Source: Antarcticibacterium sp. 1MA-6-2 (GTDB lineage: Bacteria; Bacteroidota; Bacteroidia; Flavobacteriales; Flavobacteriaceae). From it: DNA of 64,000 bases. The notes beneath the pieces are model-generated. The model was not told the DNA's origin. It saw only the letters and a list, made by a program, of their open reading frames with translations, and ran no database searches. The stretch covers positions 1,860,001-1,924,000 of the forward strand of contig NZ_CP091036.1 in the NCBI RefSeq assembly GCF_021535135.1, written 5' to 3'. Positions 8,095 through 18,113 of the stretch are shown here, one piece after another; within the stretch, counting starts at the first letter, position 1; the number at the start of each line of letters is the position of its first letter. A program made the position numbers and the translations under genes.

Positions 8095-8151
8095 AAACCA
8101 CTTGAACATCTTAATAAGTCATCTCGTAAGTTAAAATTCCAAATAACCATT

Positions 8152-10268
8152 TTAATTATCGTCCCACTTTTTCTTTTTTAATCCTATATGTTTTAGCCGT
8201 AAGTTTTTTAATCCAGGTATTTTATCAACTATATGCTCTGTAAACTCATCTTTGGTGTTCACATCTGGTAAGTTGTTAGTGGCGACAAAGTTAGAATCCA
8301 CATACCCCAACCATTCCTTTTTGCCAATATATACCTCTTCCACATTAATAAAAACGTTGTCCGCGATTAGGTTTCCTGTTGGAATTTCCGCTTTTTCAAA
8401 ATAGGTTTTAAGGCTTGGATATTGATCTACATATGGTGATTCTTTATAATGTACTGCTTCCATACGTTTTTGAAAAAGACCGCCATCTTCCAAAACCCAC
8501 TTTGCCCATGTTTGTAATCTATTGCCCGTTCGTATTCCCACTTTACTTTCTATAAAGAAATTATTTTTATAGATGTTGTCAGATCCTCCGCCAATTAATA
8601 CATTGAGTTTTCCGGCCTTGTAAAAAATATTATCCGTTACCAACAATCCAGAAGCAGCGTCGTCATGATACACAGCGCTTGTGTTATATTCATCAGGAAT
8701 ATTTGCAATATAATTGTACCTTACCACGGTGCCTCTTTCAGAAGGATCCCTGCCATAATAGATAGCCCCCATATCCTCTACCTCCAAACAAACATCGTGA
8801 ATGTTATTGTATTCTATGGTGTGATTATTACCATGCATTAAAATGGCCATACTGGGCAAATCGTAAATTTCACATTGCAATACCTTATTGCCAACGCCTG
8901 TAAGGTGTACTGCTGGCCTATATGATTTTTCTATTCTGTTGATATCAAAAAATAAACAATTTTCCACAATGTTGTTCCCTGCCTCCAGAGTTAAACGATT
9001 TCCGCCCCCTAATGAGACTCCACCAGCTCCTAATTCAGAAAAAGTACAATTTACTATCTTGTTGTTGGAGCCACCTTCCCGATTAAAAGTGGTATTGCTA
9101 TATAAATGCTGTAACAAACTGCCCACCACTCCAATCTTTGCAGTGCCTGTGCCTTCATGTCTATATTCTGAAAAGGGTTCTATACCCTTTCCAACAGTAA
9201 TTCCCAAACTACCTAGGTTTCTAAAGGTGCATGCGTCAATGCTCACTTCTTTGGTATTGACCATAGATATTCCCATACCCCGGGAATTTTCAAAGCTTAT
9301 CCCTTTGATCGTGATATTTTCGGCTCCATCCAAAATAAAAAAAGGAGTTTCCAAAATTGAAAAATCCAATGACGTCACTTCTTCCTTAGGTGGAATAAAA
9401 TATAAAATTCCAGTTTCATGATCAATATAATATTCTCCGGGAGCATCTAATTCAGCCAAAATATTGATTCCATACCACTGCCTCCATGGTTTGCCATTCC
9501 CGAAACCATAAAGCGTGGATGAAGCCGTTTTTAAGGTTTCTTTTACAGTGTCAATTTTTTTATTTTCACCATATCATCTGCATAGCCGTGCATGAAATAA
9601 CCAGACATCCAGATGTTTTTTTCCTTGGCCCAATTATTTATTCGCAGGGAATCATACTGAATTATTCCACCCCTATCTGAGAAATCGTCTTCACGTGGCA
9701 CCGAGCCTTTATCTAATACCTTGCCCGTTGGAACCATGCCTTTATTTGGCCAACGCGCCAAATGCATTGCTTTCTTATTCACAAACAATTCTCCCCAGGC
9801 TGGACCGTAAGGACGTGAAAATCCAACATTGCGAAGTTCTCCATAATTTGTAATACCCGTTTTTTTTAAATTTACTTTGTGAACTTCCCGTTCTGGGTGA
9901 TAACTATCACTGGGTAGTATATTTTTCTCAATTCGCTCTATAGGTATAGAAACACCCCCGTTAAATATAACCTCTTCCCCGGGATAGGCTTGTAGATCAA
10001 TATTCGAAAAACTATTGTCAAGAAACACGGTTTTTTCAAACGTATAAGAGCCTTCTCTAAAAAATACTTTTACTTTTCCACTATCTTTCTTCAGTTTATT
10101 TGCCTTTTCCAAAGCTTTTTGAATGGACAATATTGGATCATTTTTAGATCCTTTTCCCATATCGCTTCCATTAACCGAAACATATATATGTTGAGCCAAA
10201 GCGAAACTTGAAGTCAATAAAAAACATAAAATTGCGAAGAGTGTTTTCGCGTAATTTAAAAAGTTCAT
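8152..10268 (-). CDS. GH141-like right-handed beta-helix glycosidase (one frameshift)
   Basis: About 705 residues once repaired. The N-terminal signal peptide (LFAILCFLLTSSFALAQ) is followed by the opening HIYVSVNGSDMGKGSKNDPILSI. Other marks are WGELFVNKKAMHLARWPNKG, WMSGYFMHGYADDMVKI, LAELDAPGEYYIDHETGILY and then many beta-helix coils (NNKIVNCTFSELGAGGVSLGGG, EYNNIHDVCLEVEDMGAIY). This order matches GH141, whose known members act on fucose- or xylose-containing glycans. The frame breaks in a run of seven A (minus strand, complement of 9554-9560); eight A would restore KIKKIDTVKETL. It is the last gene of the minus-strand SusC-proximal half of PUL 1. Pectate-lyase-like helix proteins are the alternative. 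Confidence 0.7.
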
Positions 10269-10627
10269 ATTTAATCTTTTTTAGTTTTAATTTTATAGCC
10301 TAATTCATGACTTTATCACAATATGCCAGTTCTCGAGATCTTTCTTTAATCTATACTTTTAAATAGGAAACTACGTCCCCTATTTTTATTTCAAAAACAT
10401 TGACAAGACTATGGTTTGTAAAAAAGCTATCCAATTTCTTTACAATAAGATCAATTCCCTTAGCATCCAGTATGAAAGATTTAAAATGAATAGTTAGCCT
10501 CCCAATTCCATTCTGTATGCGAACCAGATAAAACTCCATTAGAGCTGGTTGATTGGCAACGAATAATAATATAGTGAGTCCACTATATTAACCTCCAATG
10601 GTTAGGAAATTTAGCTACTGAAATTAT
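10269..10627. other. Intergenic stretch with a doubtful 62-codon frame
   Basis: A minus-strand frame at 10351-10539 encodes a 62-residue peptide with no recognisable family, so it is not called as a gene. A 7-bp-stem hairpin, TATAGTG-AGTC-CACTATA, lies at 10570-10587, 40 bp after the GH29 stop. It could weakly attenuate read-through. Confidence 0.4.
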
Positions 10628-12125
10628 CTATTTTAAAATTTTAAAAGTGTAAGCATATTCCTCCTCGGGCTCCAAATTGTTCGGATTATAATTGGGTATT
10701 TCTATCACCATATCATCTCCTTCCTGATGCCAGCTTAAAATCTGTCCTGTACCCAAAAAGCTCACCTTCACCTTCGATTTGGGCTGAAAATCCCTGATAC
10801 GGAGTTCTTTCTTCGGCCATTTGGGGGTTATGGCAAAATAAGCTTCCTCATTTTGAGTAAAAAATATTTCTTTTACCGCCTGACCTGATTTTGGTTTCAA
10901 GGTTTGTCGAATAATAAAATCACCTCCCAAGTAATGTCCTTCAGATTCTAGTTTTTTACTTCCTTTAGACCACTGGAAAGATTTTTTCCAGGGTCTTGTC
11001 GAAAAAATAGCTTCTCCATTCATCGATAACCATTTCCCCATTTGTAACAGTCGTTCTTGCATAATAGGAGGTATTTTTCCCCTAGCATCAGGACCTATAT
11101 CTAGCAATAGGTTCCCGCCTGCAGACACAATGTTCACCAACATAAGCACTAAGGCTTGAGGCGAGTTGTAGTCCTTAGCATCTTCATTTTGGTTATATCC
11201 GAAGGAGAAGCCCATACCACGAGTTTCCTCCCAGGGCCGTTCAAATTCAGGAGCTTCAGCTTCATATTCGGTAGTAAAATAACCGCCATGTTTTTGCCTA
11301 TCGTTTTTTCCCCATCTATCATTTACTACGATCGATTCTTTAACCTTAGATTCATTAAACAGCCAGGCCAAAAGCTCTTTTGATTTCCATTGCTCTGCAG
11401 TTATATCCCACTCTCCATCGCCATATAACAAGTCTGGTTTGTAGGTTTGTACCAAATCTTTGACTTGCGGTAAAAAATGTTCATCAACAAAACGTTCTTT
11501 ATCGTTTTGCCACCAAGGATGGTACCACTCATATAAGGAATAATAGAGCCCCATTTTTAAACCAGCCGATTTTACCGATTGTGATAATTCACCAACCAAA
11601 TCTTTTTTTGCACCAACTTCCATACTATTCCAGGGAAAACCTCTATCGTTGGCCTCTTTACTTGGCCATAATGTAAACCCATCATGATGCTTAGAGGTTA
11701 AAACAACGTAACGTGCTCCCGCTTTTTTAAATAAGGAACTCCACTCATCAGCTTCAAATAAATCAGCTTTAAACTTTTTTCCGAAGTCGTAATAGCTAAA
11801 ATTTCTCCCATAGGTTTTATTATGATAATCGAACACCTCTTTTCCGGTAAAATCTCCATTTCCGAAAAGCGTTTTTTCCTGCAACCAGTACTGGTACCAT
11901 TCCGAATAAGTACCCTTAGGCGACCAGGCTTAGCACCGAATAAGGACCCCAATGAATAAAAATTCCGAATTTAGCGTCTTGAAACCAATCTGCCACTGGC
12001 CTGGAATCTAAGGATTTCCAAGTTGGTTTATAATGCTCTTGCGCCTGCAAGGAAACCATACAGACGCTCAAGCAGGCTAATAAACATACTAATCCTCTTT
12101 TTTTAATAATTTGAGACATAATCAT
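10628..12125 (-). CDS. GH29 alpha-L-fucosidase (one frameshift)
   Basis: About 498 residues once repaired, with signal peptide [20 protein letters not shown]29 marks are [56 protein letters not shown] (nucleophile Asp region) and a C-terminal beta domain after [18 protein letters not shown]29 enzymes remove terminal alpha-L-fucose (some act on L-galactose) in the periplasm. The frame breaks at 11929-11933. The coding strand reads GTGCTAAGCCTGG, and dropping one A gives CTAG and the expected [14 protein letters not shown]. It is followed by the GH141-like gene, so both probably act on the same side chains. Confidence 0.9.
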
Positions 12126-12696
12126 CTATTTTATTTTTTTAATAAAAACCTTTACTAAGTATTTTATACCAGAGAAATCAACCATCTCTCCATCCTAAAT
12201 AGCTGCTTATCTGGTAGACATTTACTTTTATTTTCAATCAATTCCATACTCAATATTTAAGTATATCTACTTTTCCTGCCGTATACATAATTCGACTAGT
12301 ATTGCTATTACCCAACAGTTTTAAGATTTTCTTGTCTGGTTTGAGCGGGTACATAGAATAATCTAAAGCTGTCGTGTTTAGGAGTTTTAATTATTTTGAT
12401 CTCAATTTGGAAATTCTTCATAGGTTTCTATTATCTCCATTTACATTCGTCTAATATCTTATAGTTACCTCTCGCTTGCACAAGCGTATCGATTATTCCT
12501 TCTACAAAATACCTTATCTATTAAGCATAAAGTTAATCTCATTGAATTATAAATCTTTATATACTTCAACCTTATCGGAAACTTCAGCATTTTAAAAAAG
12601 CATATACCTTTTATCAAAGTTAAATTCAAAATCATTCTTATGCATGATTTCAAAAAGTTATAGTTACCCTCATTTAATAGGTTATAACTTTTTTAA
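12126..12696. other. Intergenic stretch, no supported gene
   Basis: 571 bp of AT-rich sequence between the GH29 start and the aldolase stop. A 62-codon minus-strand frame (12465-12653) has no family features. The GH29 promoter is expected here, but no clear Bacteroidota -7 box was found. Confidence 0.4.
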
Positions 12697-13365
12697 TTAC
12701 TTTCTTATCTTCTGAATTAGCAGGATGGTATTGTGAACTTTTTTCTCTAGGTTTCCAAAATCCTTTTGTTCCAAAAGTTCTTTACTTATAAGTTGCGAGC
12801 CTATGCCCACACAGGTTGCGCTAGCTTTAAACCAGGCTCTAAGGTTCTCTTCTTCTGTAGTAACCCCTCCAGTGGGCATTATGGAGGTCCAAGGTTGTGG
12901 TCCTAAAATAGCTTTTATAAAGCCTGGACCAAAAGTATTCCCTGGAAACAGCTTAACCACCTCACAACCAATTTCTTCTGCTCTGGAAATTTCTGATAAG
13001 GTACCACAACCAGGTGACCACAATACTTTACGACGATTACAAACTTTTGCGATATCTTCCCTAAATACTGGTGTCACTATAAAATTGGCCCCTAAAGATA
13101 GATATAAAGAAGCGGAGGCAGCATCGGTTACAGAGCCTACTCCTAGCACCATCCCTGGCAAACAATCGTAAGCGTATTTATTGAGTTCACTAAAGACTTC
13201 ATGGGCAAAATCTCCTCTTGCCGTGAACTCCAATAACCGAGCACCCCCATTATAACAAGCTTTTAGCACCTTTTTCCCTACTTCAATATCTGAATGGTAG
13301 AACAATGGCACTAAACCAGTATCCTTCATAATTTCTACTACTTCTATGCGTGAAAATTGCGACAT
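12697..13365 (-). CDS. eda: KDPG/KHG-type aldolase
   Basis: 222 residues, intact. The class I KDPG aldolase fold is clear: Glu in GARLLEFTARGDF, then LPGMVLGVGSVTDAASA, NFIVTPVFREDIAKVC, the Schiff-base Lys in GCEVVKLFPGNTFGPGF, and IMPTGGVTTEEENL. It cleaves 2-keto-3-deoxy-6-phosphogluconate (or the galacto epimer) to pyruvate and glyceraldehyde 3-phosphate in the cytoplasm. It starts 22 bp after the KDG kinase gene, so the two are co-transcribed and act in sequence. With the dehydratase and lactonase further right, it completes an oxidative sugar pathway. Confidence 0.93.
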   Translation of the reverse strand: MSQFSRIEVVEIMKDTGLVPLFYHSDIEVGKKVLKACYNGGARLLEFTARGDFAHEVFSELNKYAYDCLPGMVLGVGSVTDAASASLYLSLGANFIVTPVFREDIAKVCNRRKVLWSPGCGTLSEISRAEEIGCEVVKLFPGNTFGPGFIKAILGPQPWTSIMPTGGVTTEEENLRAWFKASATCVGIGSQLISKELLEQKDFGNLEKKVHNTILLIQKIRK

Positions 13366-13387
13366 TCTTTAAACTATTTTAAAATTC

Positions 13388-14410
13388 TTAGCGCTTTACC
13401 TTTGCAGCGCCATCATTATCTATAAAATTTATAACTTCTTCTTTACTTACCCGGTTTACATCTCCGAAAATACTATGCTTTAAGATACAGGCGGCAGTAG
13501 CAAATTCAATTGTTTTCTGAAAGTTCTCATCAAATTCCAAAAGACCATACAGCAATCCGGCCATAAAAGCATCTCCGCTTCCTACCCTGTCTACTATAGG
13601 TATAACATCCCTTATTTTTTCACTATAGAGTTTATTATTATTGTATAATAAACCTCCTATCCTTTCATGGGAAGCATTTACCGATTCGCGAAATACCATC
13701 CCTATGCTATCAAGGTTTGGCAAGAATTCCATAAGCTCTAAAAAAGCTTGTTTAACTTCGTCTTTATTTTTATAATCTGGTGCTATTTTATCTTTTTTAA
13801 GCATAAACCGAGCGGTATCAATATCGCCGATTATGACATTACTATACTGCAGTAATTCAGGCATTACGTCATATGGCTCTTTTCCATAGTTCCAAAGTTT
13901 ACTTCGGTAGTTTAAATCGGTGGAGATTTTAAGTCCCATTTCTGAAGCTTTTTTCACGGCTTCCAGACAAGCCCCAGCCGCTTCCTGGGAGATTGCCGGG
14001 GTAACACCGCTCCAATGGAACCAAGTTGCACCTTTAAAAATTTTAGCCCAATCAAAATTATTTGTTCCAATTTGTGCAATTGAAGATTCTGCACGGTCAT
14101 AAATAACATTGCTAGATCGAACCGATGCTCCCATTTCAATAAAATACAAGCCTAATCGATCGCCTTGCCTTAAAATGTTTTCACAACCAACATTTACACT
14201 ACGTATTGTATTTATAACACAATCCCCAAGCGCATTTTCAGGAACTGCAGTCACAAATTCTGTTTTTAAACCAAAATTAGCTAAAGACGCTATAGCATTA
14301 AATTCACCGCCTCCGTAAACAGCATTAAAACTGGTGGCCTGGTCAAAACGAAGATTCCCCGGGGGTGATAATCGCATTAATATCTCACCAAAACTTATTA
14401 CTTTCTGCAT
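13388..14410 (-). CDS. kdgK: 2-keto-3-deoxygluconate/galactonate kinase (PfkB family)
   Basis: 340 residues from MQKVISFGEILMRLSPPG; the in-frame ATG seven codons earlier is less likely by homology to the usual family start. PfkB marks are YGGGEFNAIASLANFG near the N-terminus, STDLNYRSKLWNYG, and the C-terminal DRVGSGDAFMAGLLYGLL with the anion hole and catalytic Asp. It phosphorylates 2-keto-3-deoxy-aldonates for the downstream aldolase. It is intact, on the minus strand, and in a pair with the aldolase. A plain fructokinase or ribokinase is less likely, because the partner gene is an Eda aldolase. Confidence 0.88.
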   Translation of the reverse strand: MQKVISFGEILMRLSPPGNLRFDQATSFNAVYGGGEFNAIASLANFGLKTEFVTAVPENALGDCVINTIRSVNVGCENILRQGDRLGLYFIEMGASVRSSNVIYDRAESSIAQIGTNNFDWAKIFKGATWFHWSGVTPAISQEAAGACLEAVKKASEMGLKISTDLNYRSKLWNYGKEPYDVMPELLQYSNVIIGDIDTARFMLKKDKIAPDYKNKDEVKQAFLELMEFLPNLDSIGMVFRESVNASHERIGGLLYNNNKLYSEKIRDVIPIVDRVGSGDAFMAGLLYGLLEFDENFQKTIEFATAACILKHSIFGDVNRVSKEEVINFIDNDGAAKVKR

Positions 14411-14833
14411 ATTAAAAATCTTAAAATTCAACCGTGTATTTTATCACTAGGTTTCGAACTTTGTTCTGAATATTCAATTTATGTTTGCGATATGAAGTCA
14501 TTCTCCTTTAAACATGAACATAAACTCCTGCGCTCGTAATTTACTTACTATCAATACTTTACTAAAAATCTAATAAAACATCTCTTGAGAAGTAGGGTTA
14601 TTTTATTACTAGTTTAACCTCTTCACCCTTAAGAATTATAAAATCAAATAACTCTTTATGATTGTATGAACACGAATTTCTATTTTTTTCATTTCATTAG
14701 TTATACATATTGATAAACTGTTACTCGCTTGTTATTATGAAAAAACATTCTATAACTCTTGTTATAAAAGAGAATATACTTTCAACTACTCACTAATTAT
14801 ATTTATTCTATTGCATAAATTCCCACTGCTCTT
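14411..14833. other. Intergenic stretch, no supported gene
   Basis: About 420 bp, AT-rich, between the kinase start and the symporter stop. The length suggests a separate promoter for the kinase-aldolase pair, but no confident promoter element was identified. Confidence 0.4.
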
Positions 14834-16393
14834 TTACCAAAAAACAATATAAAGGGCAAGAAGCATAATAAAAATACCAATGGAAACCATATTAAAAACC
14901 CGGTCTGTTTTAAACATGCGCTTGTCTACGTTAATAGCCTTCGGATAGGTTTTCATTCTTCCTTCTAACAATGACCAAACAACCATGAAAAATGAGGTAA
15001 ATAGAAATGCGCACAACATTTTATCAAGAAATGGCATTGCTGGGAATACAAACTTTAGAAAAATCGAAGCAGGAAGAGAAATAATTATCCCAAAAAATGC
15101 TGCATTAGAGGTAGTCTTTTTCCAGAACAAACCTAAAATAAAAATTGCGGTAATTCCTGGGCTAAGCATACCTGTAAATTCTTGGATAAATTGAAAGGCT
15201 TGTTCAACTCTTCCCAAAAGAGGGGCGACGGATGCCGCGATTATCATTGCCAACACTCCAGAAAGCCGACCTGTTTTTACAAGTTGCTTTTCTGATGCTG
15301 TTTTATGAAAAAAATTCTTATAAATATCCATTGTAAAAATAGTAGATGTACTATTTATAATTGCACTCAATGATGATACAATTGCAGCAATAAGGGCTGC
15401 AAAAATAAACCCTTTAAATCCAGAAGGTATAAAGGTATTAAGCAACCAGGGATAAGCACCATCGGGTGTATCTATTTTGGCATCTAGCACAAAAGCAGCA
15501 ATACCCGGCACAACAACTATAAGGGGTATTAATACCTTTAGGAATCCCGCAAATGCCATCCCTCTTTGCGCTTCTCTGAGATTTTTGGCACCTAAAGCCT
15601 TTTGTATAATATATTGATTAGCCCCAAAATAATAAATCCCGGCTATCCAAATACCTCCAAAAATTGCCCGCCATCCAGGAAGGTAGGTAAAATTGGGATC
15701 AGAAGACTTAATAATCATATGTAGCTTTTCGGGCGCTTCATTTGCTATTATTTTAAAACCTTCAATTATTCCGTTACCATCACTAGTTGCATTTAAGGCT
15801 AGATAAGTAGTCATAAGCCCACCAGAAACAAGAAAAAAGACCTGTATAATATCGGTACTGGCAATAGCTTTTAAACCATTGAAAACAGAATAGAGCAAAG
15901 TAAATACAGCCAAACCAACAATTGCCCATATTAAAGGAATATCCAATAATATTTTGATAGTAAGAGCTCCCAAGTATAAAATTGAGGTAATATTTACCAG
16001 GACAAAAAGTGCAATCCAAAAAACAGCTAGAATGGTTTTAATGCGATTATCATATCGGTATGCCATAAACTGAGGCATAGTATAAATCTCATTCTTTATA
16101 AGGATAGGTAGAAAATATTTAGCCACTACAATAAGTATTAACGCGGCTATCCATTCATAGGTGGCAATCCCTAGTCCTATGGCATACCCTGACCCTGACA
16201 TGCCGATAAATTGCTCTGCTGAAATATTTGCTGCAATAATAGAAGTACCAATCAGATACCAAGGCAGACTATTACTAGCAAAGAAATAATTGCTGCTGCT
16301 GTTCTCTTTTTCTTTTGATCGGTGTAAAAAATTACCAACCAATAAAATGACCAAGCCGTAAGCAATAAATATTAATATATCAAGTGAACTCAT
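14834..16393 (-). CDS. Sodium:solute symporter (SSS family), sugar-type
   Basis: 519 residues with about 13-14 transmembrane helices. SSS/SGLT marks are SNYFFASNSLPWYLIGTSIIAANIS, GMSGSGYAIGLGIATYEWIAA, YTMPQFMAYRYDNR and SSLSAIINSTSTIFTMDIYKNFF (sodium-binding helix 8 region). It probably imports the released monosaccharide or its oxidised form across the inner membrane, completing the SusCD route. It is intact, directly downstream of susD (214 bp), and upstream of the kinase-aldolase pair. The substrate cannot be read from the sequence; galactose, fucose or a related sugar is inferred from the neighbours. Confidence 0.9.
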   Translation of the reverse strand: MSSLDILIFIAYGLVILLVGNFLHRSKEKENSSSNYFFASNSLPWYLIGTSIIAANISAEQFIGMSGSGYAIGLGIATYEWIAALILIVVAKYFLPILIKNEIYTMPQFMAYRYDNRIKTILAVFWIALFVLVNITSILYLGALTIKILLDIPLIWAIVGLAVFTLLYSVFNGLKAIASTDIIQVFFLVSGGLMTTYLALNATSDGNGIIEGFKIIANEAPEKLHMIIKSSDPNFTYLPGWRAIFGGIWIAGIYYFGANQYIIQKALGAKNLREAQRGMAFAGFLKVLIPLIVVVPGIAAFVLDAKIDTPDGAYPWLLNTFIPSGFKGFIFAALIAAIVSSLSAIINSTSTIFTMDIYKNFFHKTASEKQLVKTGRLSGVLAMIIAASVAPLLGRVEQAFQFIQEFTGMLSPGITAIFILGLFWKKTTSNAAFFGIIISLPASIFLKFVFPAMPFLDKMLCAFLFTSFFMVVWSLLEGRMKTYPKAINVDKRMFKTDRVFNMVSIGIFIMLLALYIVFW

Positions 16394-16607
16394 ATCTCGT
16401 TATCTCGAAAATTGATTCTTCCTAAATTATCCACTGATTTTTCTTTTCTCGTTTTAAATATCAGCTAAACCACATTTAAATAAAAGAGAATGGATGAAGC
16501 TTCTTCAAACATTATTCTCTTAATTTGAAAAAGCTTCATTTGATTATTTCCGGAACACTAATATCAAATTTAAAATATTTAACATCAGTCCTGAACATGT
16601 CACTGTT

Positions 16608-18104
16608 CTAATATCCAGGGTTTTGCTCCAGTTGGTTTCCATCTATATCAAATTCTGCACCTGGAATTGGCCATAAATAATCTCTATTAGGATCAAACTT
16701 ACGCACCCCTCCAGGATCCTGAAGGCCATCTAATTCATTTTCAGCAATATCCCATCTCCTCAAATCAGAATATCTCGAAGCTTCCAAAACAAATTCTACA
16801 CGTCTTTCCAGTCTTATTACCTGCCGCATTTCCTCTTGGCTCAAACCTGGTTCTACTGGAGGCATATTTACGCTGGGTCTAGTCCTAACAGCATTAATTG
16901 CGTCATATACTGATTGATCCGGACCAACTGCTTCATTTTGAGCTTCTGCGTACATCAAAAGAATATCGGCATATCTCAAAATAATGGCATTTCCTCCCGT
17001 GGTATTGGGATACCCAATAGGTTCCACTACTTTATCTTCGTCATAAGGTGTGTACTTTTTAAACGTAAATCCAGTATAATCATCTTCATGGTTTTCTATA
17101 CCATTCACCGTAGAACCGGGAACAAAAACAGTTTGCTTTAGTCTTGGATCTCTATTTTCATATGGGTTTTCTGGATTGTACAGCGGAGAGTTTTCTTGGG
17201 TCAACCCATCCTCCATTAAATAAGCATCCGCTAGATTCGGCAAAGGTACTATAGAAGACCATCCTCCGTACTGTAAACCACCTAGGTATAATTGATAAAA
17301 ATTACCTTGTTCTGGTGCTTTATATTGTACATCAAAAATGACTTCTACATTATTCTCATTTTCTTTCAGAAATAACTCCCGGTAATTAGGATATAAATCA
17401 TATCCCATTTGCATAACTTCTTTTGCAGTCATTGCAGCCTCTGTCCATTTATCATTAAATAATAAAACTCTTGTTTTCATTCCTAAAGCTGCTCCTTTGG
17501 TTGCTTTACCTGCTTGATCTTGGTTTTGGGGAAGTAAATCTGCAGCCCTATCAAGGTCCTTTAAAATTTGTTCCACGACCTTCTCTTTCGGTTCTCTTAC
17601 TAATTCACCATGTTCAATTTTTGGAGATTCCAGTGGCATTGGGACACCCCCGTATAAATCGGTAAGTGTAAAGTAAAAATAGGCTCGTAAAAACAACGCT
17701 TCCCCAATGGCAGAGTTTTTCAAGTCCTGGTCTAAACCTTCTATTAAATCGATATGGTCCAACAGTGTATTGGCACGGCCTATTCCCTTATAACTATCAT
17801 TCCAAATCCAGCTTATTGCACCAGGATTTCTTGTATCATGGGTGCCATCAGCAATTGCTTTAAAACCTTCCCAGGGATAGTGATTGTAAGCGTTATCGGT
17901 CAATACATCGAAATAAATATAACTTTGTTCCAAACTTCCCAAAGAACTATATATTCCATTCAATGCCAACTTTAGATCACTTTCAGTTTTCCAAAAAGTT
18001 TCAGATGATATCTGTGTGGTTGAAGATACTTTTAGCTCATCTTTAGTACAAGATGATATGAAAAACAGCAGTACTATTATTATTTTAAAGTTAATTTTCA
18101 TCAT
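16608..18104 (-). CDS. susD: SusD/RagB-like outer-membrane glycan-binding lipoprotein (PUL 1)
   Basis: 498 residues. Lipoprotein signal with Cys at position 19 (LLFFISSCTKDE). SusD fold marks are SETFWKTESDLKLALNGIYSSLG at the N-terminus, AIGEALFLRAYFYFTLTDLYGGVP (TPR-like helices), and the C-terminal RYADILLMYAEAQNEA, RLERRVEFVLEASRYSDLRRWDIAE and YLWPIPGAEFDIDGNQLEQNPGY. It binds oligosaccharide on the cell surface and forms the lid of the SusC transporter. It starts 9 bp after the susC frame ends, which indicates a tight operon. The frame is intact, unlike its broken partner. Confidence 0.95.
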   Translation of the reverse strand: MMKINFKIIIVLLFFISSCTKDELKVSSTTQISSETFWKTESDLKLALNGIYSSLGSLEQSYIYFDVLTDNAYNHYPWEGFKAIADGTHDTRNPGAISWIWNDSYKGIGRANTLLDHIDLIEGLDQDLKNSAIGEALFLRAYFYFTLTDLYGGVPMPLESPKIEHGELVREPKEKVVEQILKDLDRAADLLPQNQDQAGKATKGAALGMKTRVLLFNDKWTEAAMTAKEVMQMGYDLYPNYRELFLKENENNVEVIFDVQYKAPEQGNFYQLYLGGLQYGGWSSIVPLPNLADAYLMEDGLTQENSPLYNPENPYENRDPRLKQTVFVPGSTVNGIENHEDDYTGFTFKKYTPYDEDKVVEPIGYPNTTGGNAIILRYADILLMYAEAQNEAVGPDQSVYDAINAVRTRPSVNMPPVEPGLSQEEMRQVIRLERRVEFVLEASRYSDLRRWDIAENELDGLQDPGGVRKFDPNRDYLWPIPGAEFDIDGNQLEQNPGY

Positions 18105-18113
18105 TTTGTTTTT

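Noticed and set aside
10351..10539. 62-codon minus-strand frame upstream of the GH141-like gene
   Set aside because: No recognisable family; possibly a remnant but not supportable as a gene.
12465..12653. 62-codon minus-strand frame between aldolase and fucosidase genes
   Set aside because: Low-complexity composition with no motif; probably chance in AT-rich DNA.
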